Assembly (NCBI GenBank): GCA_019635485.1
Contig: JAHBZL010000003.1
Span: 1-64,000 of the forward strand
Source of the DNA: Piscinibacter sp.
Lineage (GTDB): Bacteria > Pseudomonadota > Gammaproteobacteria > Burkholderiales > Burkholderiaceae_C
Direction: 5' to 3'
Length of the DNA: 64,000 nucleotides
The first letter of the stretch is position 1. The number at the start of each line of letters is the position of its first letter. The position numbers and the translations under genes were made by a program. Shown here piece by piece: positions 30,108-38,817 of this stretch. The notes under the pieces were generated by a model. The model made no database searches. It worked only from the letters and a program-made list of their open reading frames with translations, and was not told where the DNA came from.

Positions 30108-30587
30108 ATGGGCAAGAAGGGCATCGAAACCCTGGTCGGACTGTTCGTGCTGCTGGGCATGCTGGGCCTCGTCTTCCTCGCGCTGAAGGCGGCCAACCTG
30201 GCGAGCTTCGGCAGCAAGGACAGCTACACGCTGCTGGCGCGCTTCGACAACATCGGCAGCCTGAAGGTGCGTGCGCCGGTGCGCAGTGCGGGCGTCACGG
30301 TCGGCCGCGTCACCTCGATCACGCTGGACGCGAAGACCTACCAGGGCCTGGTGCGGATGGAAGTGGACCGCTCCGTGCAGTTCCCGAAGGATTCGTCGGC
30401 ACGCATCCTGACGGCCGGTCTGCTCGGCGACCAGTACATCGGGCTGGAGCCGGGTGCGGAAGAGAAGTCCTTCGCGCCGGGCGACACCATCACGCAGACG
30501 CAATCGGCGGTGGTGCTGGAGAGCCTGATCAGCCAGTTCCTGTTCAACCGGGCGGCCGATGCCGGCTCGGGTGGAGCGAAGAAGTGA
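30108..30587 (+). CDS. mlaD: MCE-domain phospholipid-binding protein MlaD
   Basis: A 159-residue periplasmic subunit anchored by one N-terminal helix (TLVGLFVLLGMLGLVFLALK, residues about 7-26) and carrying one MCE domain: SYTLLARFDNIGSLKVRAPV, then VRSAGVTVGRVTSITLD. MlaD hexamers form the lipid channel ring. The C-terminal segment SLISQFLFNR is the conserved hydrophobic helix. GAAAAAGGA precedes the ATG. The stop overlaps the GTG of mlaA. Confidence 0.95.
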   Translation: MGKKGIETLVGLFVLLGMLGLVFLALKAANLASFGSKDSYTLLARFDNIGSLKVRAPVRSAGVTVGRVTSITLDAKTYQGLVRMEVDRSVQFPKDSSARILTAGLLGDQYIGLEPGAEEKSFAPGDTITQTQSAVVLESLISQFLFNRAADAGSGGAKK

Positions 30588-31369
30588 GGCGTGCCCTGAC
30601 CTTGTCGGTGCTCCTTGCCGGCCTGTTGCTGAACGCGGGCTGCGCCACCGTGCGCGAGGCGCGCGGCGGCCCGGGCCAGCGCCTGGATCCGTGGGAGAAC
30701 TGGAACCGCAAGGTGTTCGCCTTCAACGAGACGCTGGACGAGAACGTGCTGAAGCCCGTGGCCACGGCCTACAGCAACGTCGTCCCGCAACCGGTTCGGC
30801 AGGGGGTCGACAACTTCTTCGGCAACGTCGCCGATGCCTGGTCGGCGGTCAACAACTTCCTGCAGGGCAAGGGCGGAAAGGGCTTCCACGACCTCGTCCG
30901 CTTCGGAACGAACACCTTCTTCGGTTTCGCGGGGATCCTGGACATCGCCAGCGACTTCGGCCTCGAGCACCAGTACGAGGACTTCGGCCAGACCCTCGGG
31001 GCCTGGGGCGTGGGTCCCGGCGCCTATGTCGTGTGGCCGCTGCTCGGGCCGTCGACGGTGCGCGAATCCGCCGCGTTGCCGCTGGATACCGCGGTCTCGC
31101 CCGCGCTGGCGTTCAACGACGGGGCCTCCAAGTACAGCATCACCGCGTTGCGGATCGTGAACACGCGGGCCAACCTGCTCGGTGCCAGCCGGGTGCTGGA
31201 CGACATCGCGCTGGACAAGTACACGTTCGTCCGCGATGCGTACCTGCAGCGGCGGCGCAGCCTCGTCTATGACGGGGAGGCCCCGCTGCAGGACCTCCCC
31301 GAGACCGACCTGCCCCCCGCGGCGCCCGCGGCCCCGCCCACGTCGGCCTCGGCACCTGCAAACAATTGA
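30584..31369 (+). CDS. mlaA: outer-membrane lipoprotein MlaA (VacJ)
   Basis: Removes mislocalised phospholipids from the outer leaflet and passes them to MlaC. 261 residues with a lipobox LLNAGCA (Cys about residue 17) and the VacJ core: DPWENWNRKVFAFNETLDEN, VDNFFGNVADAWSAVNNFLQ, FGRFG-like DLVRFGTNTFFGFAGILDIA, and GAWGVGPGAYVVWPLLGPST. A disordered Pro/Ala tail (about 25 residues) ends the protein. GTG start, coupled to mlaD. In E. coli mlaA is unlinked; its presence inside the mla operon is characteristic of Burkholderiales and relatives. Confidence 0.95.
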   Translation: MRRALTLSVLLAGLLLNAGCATVREARGGPGQRLDPWENWNRKVFAFNETLDENVLKPVATAYSNVVPQPVRQGVDNFFGNVADAWSAVNNFLQGKGGKGFHDLVRFGTNTFFGFAGILDIASDFGLEHQYEDFGQTLGAWGVGPGAYVVWPLLGPSTVRESAALPLDTAVSPALAFNDGASKYSITALRIVNTRANLLGASRVLDDIALDKYTFVRDAYLQRRRSLVYDGEAPLQDLPETDLPPAAPAAPPTSASAPANN

Positions 31370-31478
31370 TACTGCCCCCGGAAACGGGGCGTTAACCTTT
31401 GCGAAGTCGGCGAACCCTCGGCGGTTTGGCCGGTCTGAGCAGGGCGCCGCTCGCGGCGCGAACGAAGAAAGGACTGCC

Positions 31479-32096
31479 ATGCTCTCCCAACGATTCGTGA
31501 CCTGGCTGGCTGCCGCGGCACTGCTGCTCGGCGGTGCGGCCGCGCACGCGCAGGACGCCCGTGCCCCGGACCAGCTGATCAAGGAAGTGTCGACCGATGT
31601 GCTGGATGCGGTGAAGGCCGACAAGACGATCCAGACGGGCGACGTGCAGAAGGTCATCGCCCTGGTGGACGCGAAGGTGATGCCCCACGTGAACTTCCAG
31701 CGCATGACGGCGCTGGCGGTCGGCCGCTACTGGCGCCAGGCGACGCCCGAGCAGCAGAAGCGCTTGCAGGACGAGTTCAAGGTCCTGCTGGTGCGCACAT
31801 ATTCCGGCGCGCTCGCCCAGGTCAAGGATCAGACCGTGCAGCTCAAGCCGACCCGCCCCTCGCCGAATCCGGACGACGTGGTCGTGCGCACCGAGGTGCG
31901 CGGCAAGGGCGACCCGATCCAGCTCGACTACCGCCTCGAGAAGTCCGAGCAGGGCTGGAAGATCTACGACGTCAACGTGCTCGGCGTCTGGCTGGTCGAG
32001 AACTACCGCAATTCCTTCGCGCAGGAGATCGGTGCGAACGGCATCGACGGCCTGATCGGCAAGCTGGCCGAACGCAACAAGAGCGCGAAGTCCTGA
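31479..32096 (+). CDS. mlaC: periplasmic phospholipid-binding protein MlaC
   Basis: Soluble shuttle between MlaA and MlaD. 205 residues with a Sec signal (WLAAAALLLGGAAAHA, cleaved before QDARAPDQLI). Family segments are DAKVMPHVNFQRMTALAVGR, YWRQATPEQQKRLQDEFKVL, LVRTYSGALAQVKDQTV and YDVNVLGVWLVENYRNSFAQ. AAGAAAGGA precedes the ATG. The 109-base gap after mlaA contains two GC-rich inverted repeats (CCCCG-GAAA-CGGGG, and GCGCCGC/GCGGCGC nearer the start) that may adjust mlaC expression relative to mlaA. Confidence 0.95.
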   Translation: MLSQRFVTWLAAAALLLGGAAAHAQDARAPDQLIKEVSTDVLDAVKADKTIQTGDVQKVIALVDAKVMPHVNFQRMTALAVGRYWRQATPEQQKRLQDEFKVLLVRTYSGALAQVKDQTVQLKPTRPSPNPDDVVVRTEVRGKGDPIQLDYRLEKSEQGWKIYDVNVLGVWLVENYRNSFAQEIGANGIDGLIGKLAERNKSAKS

Positions 32097-32101
32097 GCAC
32101 C

Positions 32102-32371
32102 ATGCTGCTGCTGCCGGCCACGATCACGATGCAGGAGTCCCGCGACACGGTTCAGCTGCTGTCGCAGGCGCTGCAGTCGCAGCAGGACGGCGACGTCGTC
32201 GTCGATGCCTCGGCGCTGACGCAGTTCGACACCTCGGCGCTGGCGGTGCTGCTGGAATGCCAGCGGCTCGCCGGCGCCTGGAGCAAGGGCTTCTCGGTGC
32301 GCCAGGCGCCCCCGAAGCTCACCGCGCTGGCCAAGCTCTACGGCGTCGACAGCCTGCTCTTCGCCGCCTGA
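32102..32371 (+). CDS. mlaB: STAS-domain protein MlaB
   Basis: An 89-residue cytoplasmic subunit that binds MlaF and supports complex assembly. The STAS fold is recognised from DGDVVVDASALTQFDTSALA, with the conserved D-T/S-S-A-L/A turn, then VLLECQRLAGAWSKGFSV and APPKLTALAKLYGVDSLL. It begins 5 bases after mlaC and closes the operon. Its last 34 bases overlap the 3' end of msrQ on the opposite strand. Confidence 0.92.
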   Translation: MLLLPATITMQESRDTVQLLSQALQSQQDGDVVVDASALTQFDTSALAVLLECQRLAGAWSKGFSVRQAPPKLTALAKLYGVDSLLFAA

Positions 32372-32997
32372 CGGACTCGCCAGCCCAGCAGCGCAGCGAT
32401 CACCGCCGCGTAGACCGCGACCTCGGCGAAGTTGTTCTTCGCCGCGCGCATCCAGAAGAAGTGCAGCAGCCCCAGCAGCACGATGGCGTAGACGCTGCGG
32501 TGCAGCATCTGCCAGCGCGCCGCGCCGAGTGCCTTGATCGCGCGATTGAACGAGGTGGCCGCCAGCGGCGCCATCAGCAGCAGCGCGAGGAAGCCGACCA
32601 GCGCGAACGGCCGCTTCGGGATGTCCTTCGCGATGGTCGCGAGGTCGAAGCCCATGTCCAGCCATGCGTAGGCGAGGAAGTGCAGCACGCCATAGAAGAA
32701 GGCGAACAGACCGAGCATGCGGCGGAAGCGCGCCAGCGCCGGCTGGCGGGTCCATTGGCGCAGCGGCGTGACTGCGAGCGTGATGCACAGAAAGCGCAGC
32801 GTCCAGTCGCCGGTCGAGCGGATCAGCGCCTCGGCAGGGTTCGGCCCCAGCGCGCTGACGATCGCACCGTACAGCAGCCAGCCGAACGGCAGCAGGCACA
32901 GCGCGAACAGCAGCGGCTTGGCCAGCGGGTGCAGCAGCGGCGATCGCCGCGGCACGGGGCGCGTGGGGCGGGCCGAATCGGGCAACACGGCGGACAC
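32338..32997 (-). CDS. msrQ: haem-binding membrane subunit MsrQ
   Basis: Inner-membrane b-type cytochrome that delivers electrons to MsrP for repair of periplasmic methionine sulfoxide. 219 residues with six helices of the ferric-reductase-like domain and histidine ligands in GVLHFLAYAWLDMGF and LHRSVYAIVLLGLLHFFWMR. GTG at 32997 is inferred, 11 bases after the msrP stop and the nearest plausible start upstream of the first helix. It ends tail-to-tail within mlaB (34-base overlap). Confidence 0.93.
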   Translation of the reverse strand: MSAVLPDSARPTRPVPRRSPLLHPLAKPLLFALCLLPFGWLLYGAIVSALGPNPAEALIRSTGDWTLRFLCITLAVTPLRQWTRQPALARFRRMLGLFAFFYGVLHFLAYAWLDMGFDLATIAKDIPKRPFALVGFLALLLMAPLAATSFNRAIKALGAARWQMLHRSVYAIVLLGLLHFFWMRAAKNNFAEVAVYAAVIAALLGWRVRQAAKSRLSTP

Positions 32998-33008
32998 GGC
33001 GTCGGACC

Positions 33009-34001
33009 TCAGTAGTGCTTCTTCAGGTCCATGCCCGCGTAGAGCTGGCCGACCTGCGCCTCGTAGCCGTTGAACATCAGCGTCGGGCGCTTCTTCTGGA
33101 ACAGACCGTCCTCGCCGATGCGGCGTTCGGTGGCCTGGCTCCAGCGCGGGTGGTCCACGTTCGGGTTCACGTTCGAGTAGAAGCCGTACTCCTGCGCCGC
33201 GGTCTTCACCCAGGCCGTGCGCGGCTCCTTCTCGACGAAGCGGATCTTGACGATCGACTTGCCGCTCTTGAAGCCGTACTTCCAGGGAAGGACCATGCGC
33301 ACCGGCGCGCCGTTCTGATTCGGCAGCACCTCGCCGTACAGCCCGAAGGTGAGCAGCGCGAGCGGATGCATCGCCTCGTCCATGCGCAGGCCCTCGACAT
33401 ACGGCCAGTCGAGCACCGACGAGCGCAGACCGGGCATCTGGCCGCGGTCGGCCAGGGTCACGAACTCCACGTACTTGGCGTTGCCGGTCGGCTCGACGCG
33501 GCGGATCAGCTCGGCCAGCGAATAGCCGACCCAAGGAATCACCATCGACCAGCCCTCGACGCAGCGCAGGCGGTAGACCCGTTCCTCCATCGGCGCGAGC
33601 TTGAGCAGTTCGTCCAGGTCGAAGACCTTGGGCTTGCGCACCTCGCCCTCGACCGCCACGGTCCACGGCCGCGGCTTCAGCGTGCCGGCATGGCGGGCCG
33701 GATCGGACTTGTCGGTGCCGAACTCGTAGAAGTTGTTGTAGCTCGTCACGTCGCCATAGGCGGTGAGCTTTTCCATCGTCAGCCCACCGGCGACGGCGCT
33801 GCGCACGCCGGGCAGCGGGGCCAGCTTGCCCGGCCGGGCCACCTGCGCCAGCGCCTCGCGCGAAGCCCAACCGGCCAGCGCCAGGCCGGCCGAGCCCAGC
33901 GCCAGGCGCCTGAGCCATTCGCGCCGGCCCTCGTAGATGGGCTGGGGCGTGATCTCGCTGCCCAGGGGGTGCTGGAAACCGCGGTCTTTCAGGTAGTGCA
34001 T
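33009..34001 (-). CDS. msrP: periplasmic methionine sulfoxide reductase MsrP
   Basis: Molybdopterin-containing catalytic subunit reducing methionine sulfoxide in periplasmic proteins. 330 residues. A Tat signal is present: [20 protein letters not shown], cleaved near REALA. The molybdenum-coordinating cysteine is in [20 protein letters not shown], and the family C-terminus is [30 protein letters not shown] at 34001 is taken as the start. It is transcribed with msrQ on the minus strand. Confidence 0.95.
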   Translation of the reverse strand: MHYLKDRGFQHPLGSEITPQPIYEGRREWLRRLALGSAGLALAGWASREALAQVARPGKLAPLPGVRSAVAGGLTMEKLTAYGDVTSYNNFYEFGTDKSDPARHAGTLKPRPWTVAVEGEVRKPKVFDLDELLKLAPMEERVYRLRCVEGWSMVIPWVGYSLAELIRRVEPTGNAKYVEFVTLADRGQMPGLRSSVLDWPYVEGLRMDEAMHPLALLTFGLYGEVLPNQNGAPVRMVLPWKYGFKSGKSIVKIRFVEKEPRTAWVKTAAQEYGFYSNVNPNVDHPRWSQATERRIGEDGLFQKKRPTLMFNGYEAQVGQLYAGMDLKKHY

Positions 34002-34088
34002 GGACGGATACGACGCAGTTGCAGGGGCGATTGTTCCTCGGTCGGCGCGGGCGCCTTGCACCTTACGCGCCGAGGGCGTCGCCGACGT

Positions 34089-34424
34089 TCAGATCACGTC
34101 GCCGAAGTCGGTCGGCTCGAACAGCCGCAGCGATCGCTTCGACACCCGCTCGCGGAAGCTCTTGCGGGCGAACAGCTTGGCCTGTGCCTGCTCCGGCAGG
34201 TCGGTGATGTTCAGGACGTTCTTGACGATCAGCGTGTCGATCACGTCCTCCAGCACGCGCACGAAATCGGCGTCGAGCCGGGAGAAGTCGCTCTGCGTCC
34301 CGTCGGCATTGCCGACGAAGGCCTGCACCTCGGGATCGTCGTCGGTCAGGAACTCCGCGCCGCCTTCGCGACCGCGGTGCAGGCTCTCGATCTGTCCTTC
34401 GGCGTTCCGGCGCACGTACGGCAT
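34089..34424 (-). CDS. conserved small hypothetical protein
   Basis: A 111-residue acidic protein: MPYVRRNAEGQIESLHRGRE, then a segment around DDDPEVQAFVGN and the C-terminal ITDLPEQAQAKLFARKSFRE. I recognise it as a conserved proteobacterial hypothetical, sometimes annotated from weak similarity as tryptophan-synthase-beta-like, a label not supported by any catalytic motif here. There is no signal peptide, membrane helix or cysteine. It stands between msrP and cytochrome c4 on the same strand, downstream of a GC-rich hairpin. Confidence 0.75.
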   Translation of the reverse strand: MPYVRRNAEGQIESLHRGREGGAEFLTDDDPEVQAFVGNADGTQSDFSRLDADFVRVLEDVIDTLIVKNVLNITDLPEQAQAKLFARKSFRERVSKRSLRLFEPTDFGDVI

Positions 34425-34454
34425 GCGGCCACTATACGCCGGGCTCCAGCGAGA

Positions 34455-34477
34455 ACGGGCCGGCGATGCCGGCCCGT
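34455..34477 (-). terminator. hairpin after cytochrome c4
   Basis: Perfect inverted repeat ACGGGCCGGC / GCCGGCCCGT with a 3-base loop, 37 bases past the cytochrome c4 stop on the minus strand. Only a short T-containing stretch follows, so termination strength is uncertain. Confidence 0.55.
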
Positions 34478-34513
34478 CCGTGACGATTCTGCCGCGCGGC
34501 GGCCGGTTGCCGC

Positions 34514-35140
34514 CTATTGCAGGCCGGCGATGTAGTCGGAGACCGCCTTGATCTCCTGGTCGTTCATCTTGGCGGCCACGCCGGTCATCTGCGGGCTGTT
34601 CTTGCGCGTGCCGCCGCGGAAGGCGAGCAGCTGCGCCTCGGTGTAGTCGGCATGCTGGCCGGCCACACGGGGGTACTGCGCCGGGATGCCGGCGCCGGTC
34701 GGGCTGTGGCAGCCGGAGCAGGCCGGCACGCTGCGATCGGCGATGCCGCCGCGGTAGATCTTCTCGCCGAGCGCGACGAGGTTCTTGTTCTTCGCGAAGC
34801 CGGGCTTGGCCGTCTTGCCGGCGTAGAACGCGGCGACATTGCGCATGTCGTCCTCGCTGAGCGCCGAGGCGAAGCCCTTCATGATCGCGTTGTCGCGTTT
34901 GCCTTCCTTGAACTCGCCGAGCTGCTTCACGAGGTACTCGGGATGCTGGCCTTGCAGGATCGGGTTGGCCGGACTGCCGCGCGAGCCGTCGTTCGTGTGG
35001 CAGGCCGCGCACACGCTGGTGGAGATCGTCTGGCCCTTGGCTGCGTCCGGCTTCGCGGCGGCAGCCGTCTCGGCAGCCAGGGCCGGGGCAGCCACGGCGG
35101 CGGACATCAGGCAGGTCAGCAAGGCGGCGAGTCTCTTCAT
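34514..35140 (-). CDS. dihaem cytochrome c4
   Basis: Periplasmic electron carrier to terminal oxidases, 208 residues with signal peptide MKRLAALLTCLMSAAVAAPA and cleavage after ALA. Two class I cytochrome c domains each have a haem site: CAACH (about residue 43) and CSGCH (about residue 140). Each has a distal Met, in AIMKGFASALSEDDMRNVAA and PQMTGVAAKMNDQEIKAVSD. Start MKRL at 35140 is preferred over the ATG seven codons upstream. It is divergent from engB across 60 bases. Confidence 0.93.
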   Translation of the reverse strand: MKRLAALLTCLMSAAVAAPALAAETAAAAKPDAAKGQTISTSVCAACHTNDGSRGSPANPILQGQHPEYLVKQLGEFKEGKRDNAIMKGFASALSEDDMRNVAAFYAGKTAKPGFAKNKNLVALGEKIYRGGIADRSVPACSGCHSPTGAGIPAQYPRVAGQHADYTEAQLLAFRGGTRKNSPQMTGVAAKMNDQEIKAVSDYIAGLQ

Positions 35141-35200
35141 GGGGGCGCTTTTCGGGTGCAAAACCCGGCGATTTTACAATGCCGGCTTTGGACGGACGCC

Positions 35201-35899
35201 ATGGCCGAGAAGAGCGAGCGCGCAACTGCAACGGACACGGCCGATGACGGCGCCAAGCGGGCCTTGGCGTGGGCGCATGGCGCCCGCTTCCTGACCACCG
35301 CCAGCCGGCTCGACCAGCTGCCGGCCACCGAGCTGCCGGAGATCGCCTTCGTCGGCCGTTCCAACGCCGGCAAGTCCACCGCGATCAATACGCTGACCCA
35401 GCAGAAACGGCTCGCGTTCGCGTCCAAGACGCCGGGCCGCACGCAGCACATCAACCTGTTCGAGCTCGGCCCGCGCGACGCGCCCGATGCCCTGTTCGCA
35501 GACCTGCCGGGCTACGGCTACGCGGCGGTCGCGCGCGACGACAAGCTGCGCTGGCAGCAGGTGATGGCAGACTACCTCGCGGTGCGGCGCAGCCTGGTGG
35601 GTGTGGTGCTGATGGTCGACTCGCGGCTCGGCCTGACCGAGATCGACCGGCGTCTGCTCGAGTTCATCGCCCCTCGAACGCGCAACGGGTCGGTGCGGCT
35701 GCTGGTCCTGCTGACCAAGGCCGACAAGCTGAGCCGCCGCGAGGCCGACGCCGCACTGGCCGCGGCCGGGCAGGTTCTTTCCGACTACGCCACCGAGCCC
35801 GCCGACATCGGCGTGGCCCTGTTCTCGGCGCTGAAGCGCAGCGGCGTCACCGACGCGGCCCGGCAACTCCATGAATGGGTGCGAGGCGCCGCGCGCTGA
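35201..35899 (+). CDS. engB: ribosome biogenesis GTP-binding protein EngB (YihA/YsxC)
   Basis: Essential TRAFAC GTPase assisting late 50S assembly. 232 residues: P-loop FVGRSNAGKSTAINTLTQQK, switch I around TPGRTQHINLF, G3 DLPGYGYAAVARD, G4 LTKADKLSRREADA and G5 near FSALKRSGV. The N-terminal 25 residues are an acidic, poorly conserved tail. A TACAAT at 35175-35180 in the divergent gap is a likely -10 element. The divergent pairing with a cytochrome c4 gene is conserved in betaproteobacteria. Confidence 0.96.
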   Translation: MAEKSERATATDTADDGAKRALAWAHGARFLTTASRLDQLPATELPEIAFVGRSNAGKSTAINTLTQQKRLAFASKTPGRTQHINLFELGPRDAPDALFADLPGYGYAAVARDDKLRWQQVMADYLAVRRSLVGVVLMVDSRLGLTEIDRRLLEFIAPRTRNGSVRLLVLLTKADKLSRREADAALAAAGQVLSDYATEPADIGVALFSALKRSGVTDAARQLHEWVRGAAR

Positions 35900-35914
35900 G
35901 GGAGCGCGCGCCGG

Positions 35915-36424
35915 TCATTCGACCTTGCCGCCGGGGATGTCCCACTTCACGCGGTGCACGCCGCCGAGCGTACCGGCCTGGGGACCGCTGTCGATCTGCG
36001 GCTGGTAGATGAACTCGACGTCCTTGAACACCATCTCGACCTTCTGCACGACGTTGCCTTCCTCGGTCGCGCTCTGGTTCACCTTCGTGATGAAGGCACC
36101 GCTCATGACCATCTTGAAGAAGACCTGCTGGCCGGCGGACTTGCCCGTGCCCTTCAGCATGTTCAGCTCGACGGTCTCGAACGCCTGGCCCGTGAAGATG
36201 AACTTCAGGATCGTCGTCGACGACGTGTCGAAATAGTGCTCCCAGTTCATCTTGCCCGGGTTGGGCTTGCCGACCGACGCACCGCCGCCCTTGGTCCAGC
36301 TGGTTTCCGCCTCGACTTCCCAGTCCCAGCCCTGCAGTTCGATCCAGCCGTCGGTCTTGTACTTGCCCTCCTGCTTGCACTCCCCTTTGGCACCCTTGAT
36401 GAACAAAACGGCGTTCAAGGCCAT
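35915..36424 (-). CDS. hcp: orphan Hcp, T6SS tube protein
   Basis: A 169-residue Hcp-family protein outside the main T6SS operon. Residues 38-70 are identical to residues 36-68 of the operon Hcp at 60490, including TSWTKGGGASVGKPNPGKMN, and the surrounding QGWDWE and VMSGAFITKVNQSATEEGN stretches also match closely. The N-terminus (MALNAVLFIKGAKGECKQEG) and C-terminus (DSGPQAGTLGGVHRVKWDIP) differ most. It is thus a diverged duplicate that could co-assemble or carry a different effector. It lies 110 bases downstream of the patatin autotransporter on the same strand. Confidence 0.9.
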   Translation of the reverse strand: MALNAVLFIKGAKGECKQEGKYKTDGWIELQGWDWEVEAETSWTKGGGASVGKPNPGKMNWEHYFDTSSTTILKFIFTGQAFETVELNMLKGTGKSAGQQVFFKMVMSGAFITKVNQSATEEGNVVQKVEMVFKDVEFIYQPQIDSGPQAGTLGGVHRVKWDIPGGKVE

Positions 36425-36534
36425 GGCACGCGCTCCTCAGTTGCAGCTGGTTGTTGATCTGCGGGAATCGCATCGTAGGGAAACTTCGGATGAAACTCCA
36501 GGACCCAAGATAGGGGGCGAAGCGGCGCGCCGAT

Positions 36535-38817
36535 TCACGGCCGACCCACGTAGAGCACCAGCCCGGTCGACCCGCGCGGCGCGTGGGTCAGCCCGAAGTA
36601 CACCGGCCCGAGACCGGTGTCCGCGCCGAGGAAGACGCTGCTGCCGGAACGCAGGTCGCCCAGGTCAGCGTCACCCCATCGCGGCCAGGCGTTGCCGGCC
36701 TCGAGTGTCGCGCCGACGAAGAAGCCGCGCGTGAACAGCAGCGGCTCGCTGGAGCGGCGGTACCAGGTGAGGCGCCCGAAGACGACCGCGTCGCCGTCGA
36801 GTTGCTCGGCGCGGTAACCCGACAGCTGATGGAAGCCGCCCAGCGTGTAGCGCCCCAACCGCTGCGCCCCGGCGGCGGCGGCGAGTGTCGCGGTGCTGCT
36901 GGCACCGGCGCGCTGGACGCGGGCATGCAGGTTCACGGTGTGGCGGCCCCAGCTGAATGCGGCCGTGCCCGAGGATTCGAAGCGCGTGAAGCGTTCGCGC
37001 ACGGCCGTCTCGCTGTAGCGGCGCCGCCCCGCGACGGTCTCCACCACGACGCGGTAACCGCGCTGCGGGAAGTTCGCGTAGTCGAGCTGGTCGACCACGG
37101 CGCCTAGGCGCAGGCCGCCTTCGCGCACCGTGAACGGCGCGTCGACCCCCTCGAACCCGGCCGCGACGATGTCCGGCTGGGTGCGCTGGAAGACCTGGGT
37201 GGCGCCGATGCGCAGCTCGCCGAGTTCGCCCCAGGGCTGTCCGAGGTCGACACCGAGGCGGGCCTCCTTGCGATTGAAGGTGCCACGCAGGGCGCCGCTC
37301 TCGCGGTCGTAGCTGTCGATGTCCCGCCGCTGCACCTCGGCATAGCCGGCCACGAACCAGTCGTTGCTGATGCCCAGCGTCCAGTTCAGCGGGTGGTAGA
37401 GCTCGGAGAACCACAGCGGCACCTGTCCGATCTGCACGCGGTTGCGCCATTCGCTGCCGTTCGCGTCCAGCCAGTGCCGGTTGTGGCTGATCTTGATGTT
37501 GAAGCCGGAGCCGCCGCGGAAATCGGTGACCAGGTTCAGGCCGATCCGGAAGTAGTGCGGGCCCCAGGGCTTGTCCTCGAGGTCGAAGACCAGCCCGTCG
37601 CCGCCGTCTGCGGTCACCAGCCGGTAGTCGGCACGCATGTAGTCGTCGCTGGCCGCCAGGCGCAGCGCGTCGCGCTCGGCCTTGGCCGGATCGAAGGGTT
37701 CGCCCGGGCGCGACTCGAGCTGGGCGACGAATCGCGCCGGGTTCGTGACCTCGGTGCCCTGGAAACGGATGAAGGCCAGCGGCGGCGTCGGCACCTCGCC
37801 GCGCGGGCGCTGCGCGCGCCAGGCGGCATAGGCCCGCGGCCCGGGCGACAGCGCGGCGAGGCGGGCCTCGAGCGGGGCCGCTCCCTGCTCGCCCAGACCG
37901 ATCAGCTCGCGCGTGCGCGTGAAGTCCGCCGACGTGAGGGCACCGAGCTGCGGCACGATCAGCACGTCCGCCGGCGTCAGCGTCGCCAGGCTGCGCTGCA
38001 CGTTCTGCTCGGTCAGGATGTTGATCATCTGTGTCGTCAGCCCGCCCACCGACGACAGCGTCTCGCGCGGAGCGAGCGGGGTGCCGATGTTGACGACGAT
38101 CAGCACCTGCGCGCCCATCCGCCGCGCCACCTCGACCGGCACGTTGTCCACCAGCCCGCCGTCACCGAGGATGCGGCCATCCACCTCGGTGGGAGCGAAC
38201 ACGCCCGGCACGCTCATGCTCGAACGCAGTGCGGTGGCCAGGTCGCCCTGGGCGAGCACGATGGGCTGGCCGGTCTCCATGTCGGTGGCGACCGCGCGGA
38301 ACGGGATCGGCAGCCGGTCGAAGTCGTGCACCGCGCGCACCGGCAGCGTGTAGCGGCGCAGCAGCGATTCGAGGCCGCGCCCGGAGATCGCGCCCAGCGG
38401 CGCGCGCAGCTCGCCGTCGCGCATGCCGATCTCCAGCACCGGCGACACCTCGAAGTCCTCCTCCTTGCGGCGCTGCGAGAGCAGCGGCCGGCCGACGCGG
38501 TTCGCGAAGACTGCATTCCAGTCGATCTTCACGAGCTCGGCCTCGAGCTGGTCGGCCGTCATGCCGGAGGCGTACAGCCCGCCGATGATGGCGCCCATCG
38601 ACGTGCCGGCGATCACGTCCACCGGCACCTGGGCCCGCTCCAGCACCTTCAGCACGCCGACATGCGAGATGCCGCGGGCGCCACCGCCGGAGAGCACGAG
38701 GCCGATGCGCGGCCGCGGGGCGGCGGCCGGCGCGTCGGCCGGCTCCTGCGCCGCGGCGGGCGTCAGGGGGCCTGCCAGCGCGAGCGCCAGCCCGGCCAGC
38801 GCGCGGCGGCCGATCAT
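36535..38817 (-). CDS. type Vd autotransporter: patatin phospholipase with POTRA and outer-membrane barrel
   Basis: A 760-residue PlpD-like protein. Signal peptide residues 1-24. Patatin domain about 36-235: oxyanion VLSGGGARGISHVGVLKVLE, nucleophile GTSMG with Ser73, and the dyad aspartate in GDGGLVDN at Asp219. A linker follows, then a POTRA module (about 330-390, beginning PPLAFIRFQGTEV) and an Omp85-type beta-barrel from DKPWGPHYFRIGLNLVTDFR to the C-terminal TGLVLYVGRP. Proteins of this build place a phospholipase A domain at or beyond the outer membrane. The start overlaps the DUF1631 stop (ATGA). It could act as a virulence lipase or a membrane-remodelling enzyme; the substrate is unknown. 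Confidence 0.9.
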   Translation of the reverse strand: MIGRRALAGLALALAGPLTPAAAQEPADAPAAAPRPRIGLVLSGGGARGISHVGVLKVLERAQVPVDVIAGTSMGAIIGGLYASGMTADQLEAELVKIDWNAVFANRVGRPLLSQRRKEEDFEVSPVLEIGMRDGELRAPLGAISGRGLESLLRRYTLPVRAVHDFDRLPIPFRAVATDMETGQPIVLAQGDLATALRSSMSVPGVFAPTEVDGRILGDGGLVDNVPVEVARRMGAQVLIVVNIGTPLAPRETLSSVGGLTTQMINILTEQNVQRSLATLTPADVLIVPQLGALTSADFTRTRELIGLGEQGAAPLEARLAALSPGPRAYAAWRAQRPRGEVPTPPLAFIRFQGTEVTNPARFVAQLESRPGEPFDPAKAERDALRLAASDDYMRADYRLVTADGGDGLVFDLEDKPWGPHYFRIGLNLVTDFRGGSGFNIKISHNRHWLDANGSEWRNRVQIGQVPLWFSELYHPLNWTLGISNDWFVAGYAEVQRRDIDSYDRESGALRGTFNRKEARLGVDLGQPWGELGELRIGATQVFQRTQPDIVAAGFEGVDAPFTVREGGLRLGAVVDQLDYANFPQRGYRVVVETVAGRRRYSETAVRERFTRFESSGTAAFSWGRHTVNLHARVQRAGASSTATLAAAAGAQRLGRYTLGGFHQLSGYRAEQLDGDAVVFGRLTWYRRSSEPLLFTRGFFVGATLEAGNAWPRWGDADLGDLRSGSSVFLGADTGLGPVYFGLTHAPRGSTGLVLYVGRP

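Noticed and set aside
31370-31478. A strong terminator between mlaA and mlaC
   Set aside because: The inverted repeats are short or imperfect and lack a T-run; the genes belong to one functional operon.
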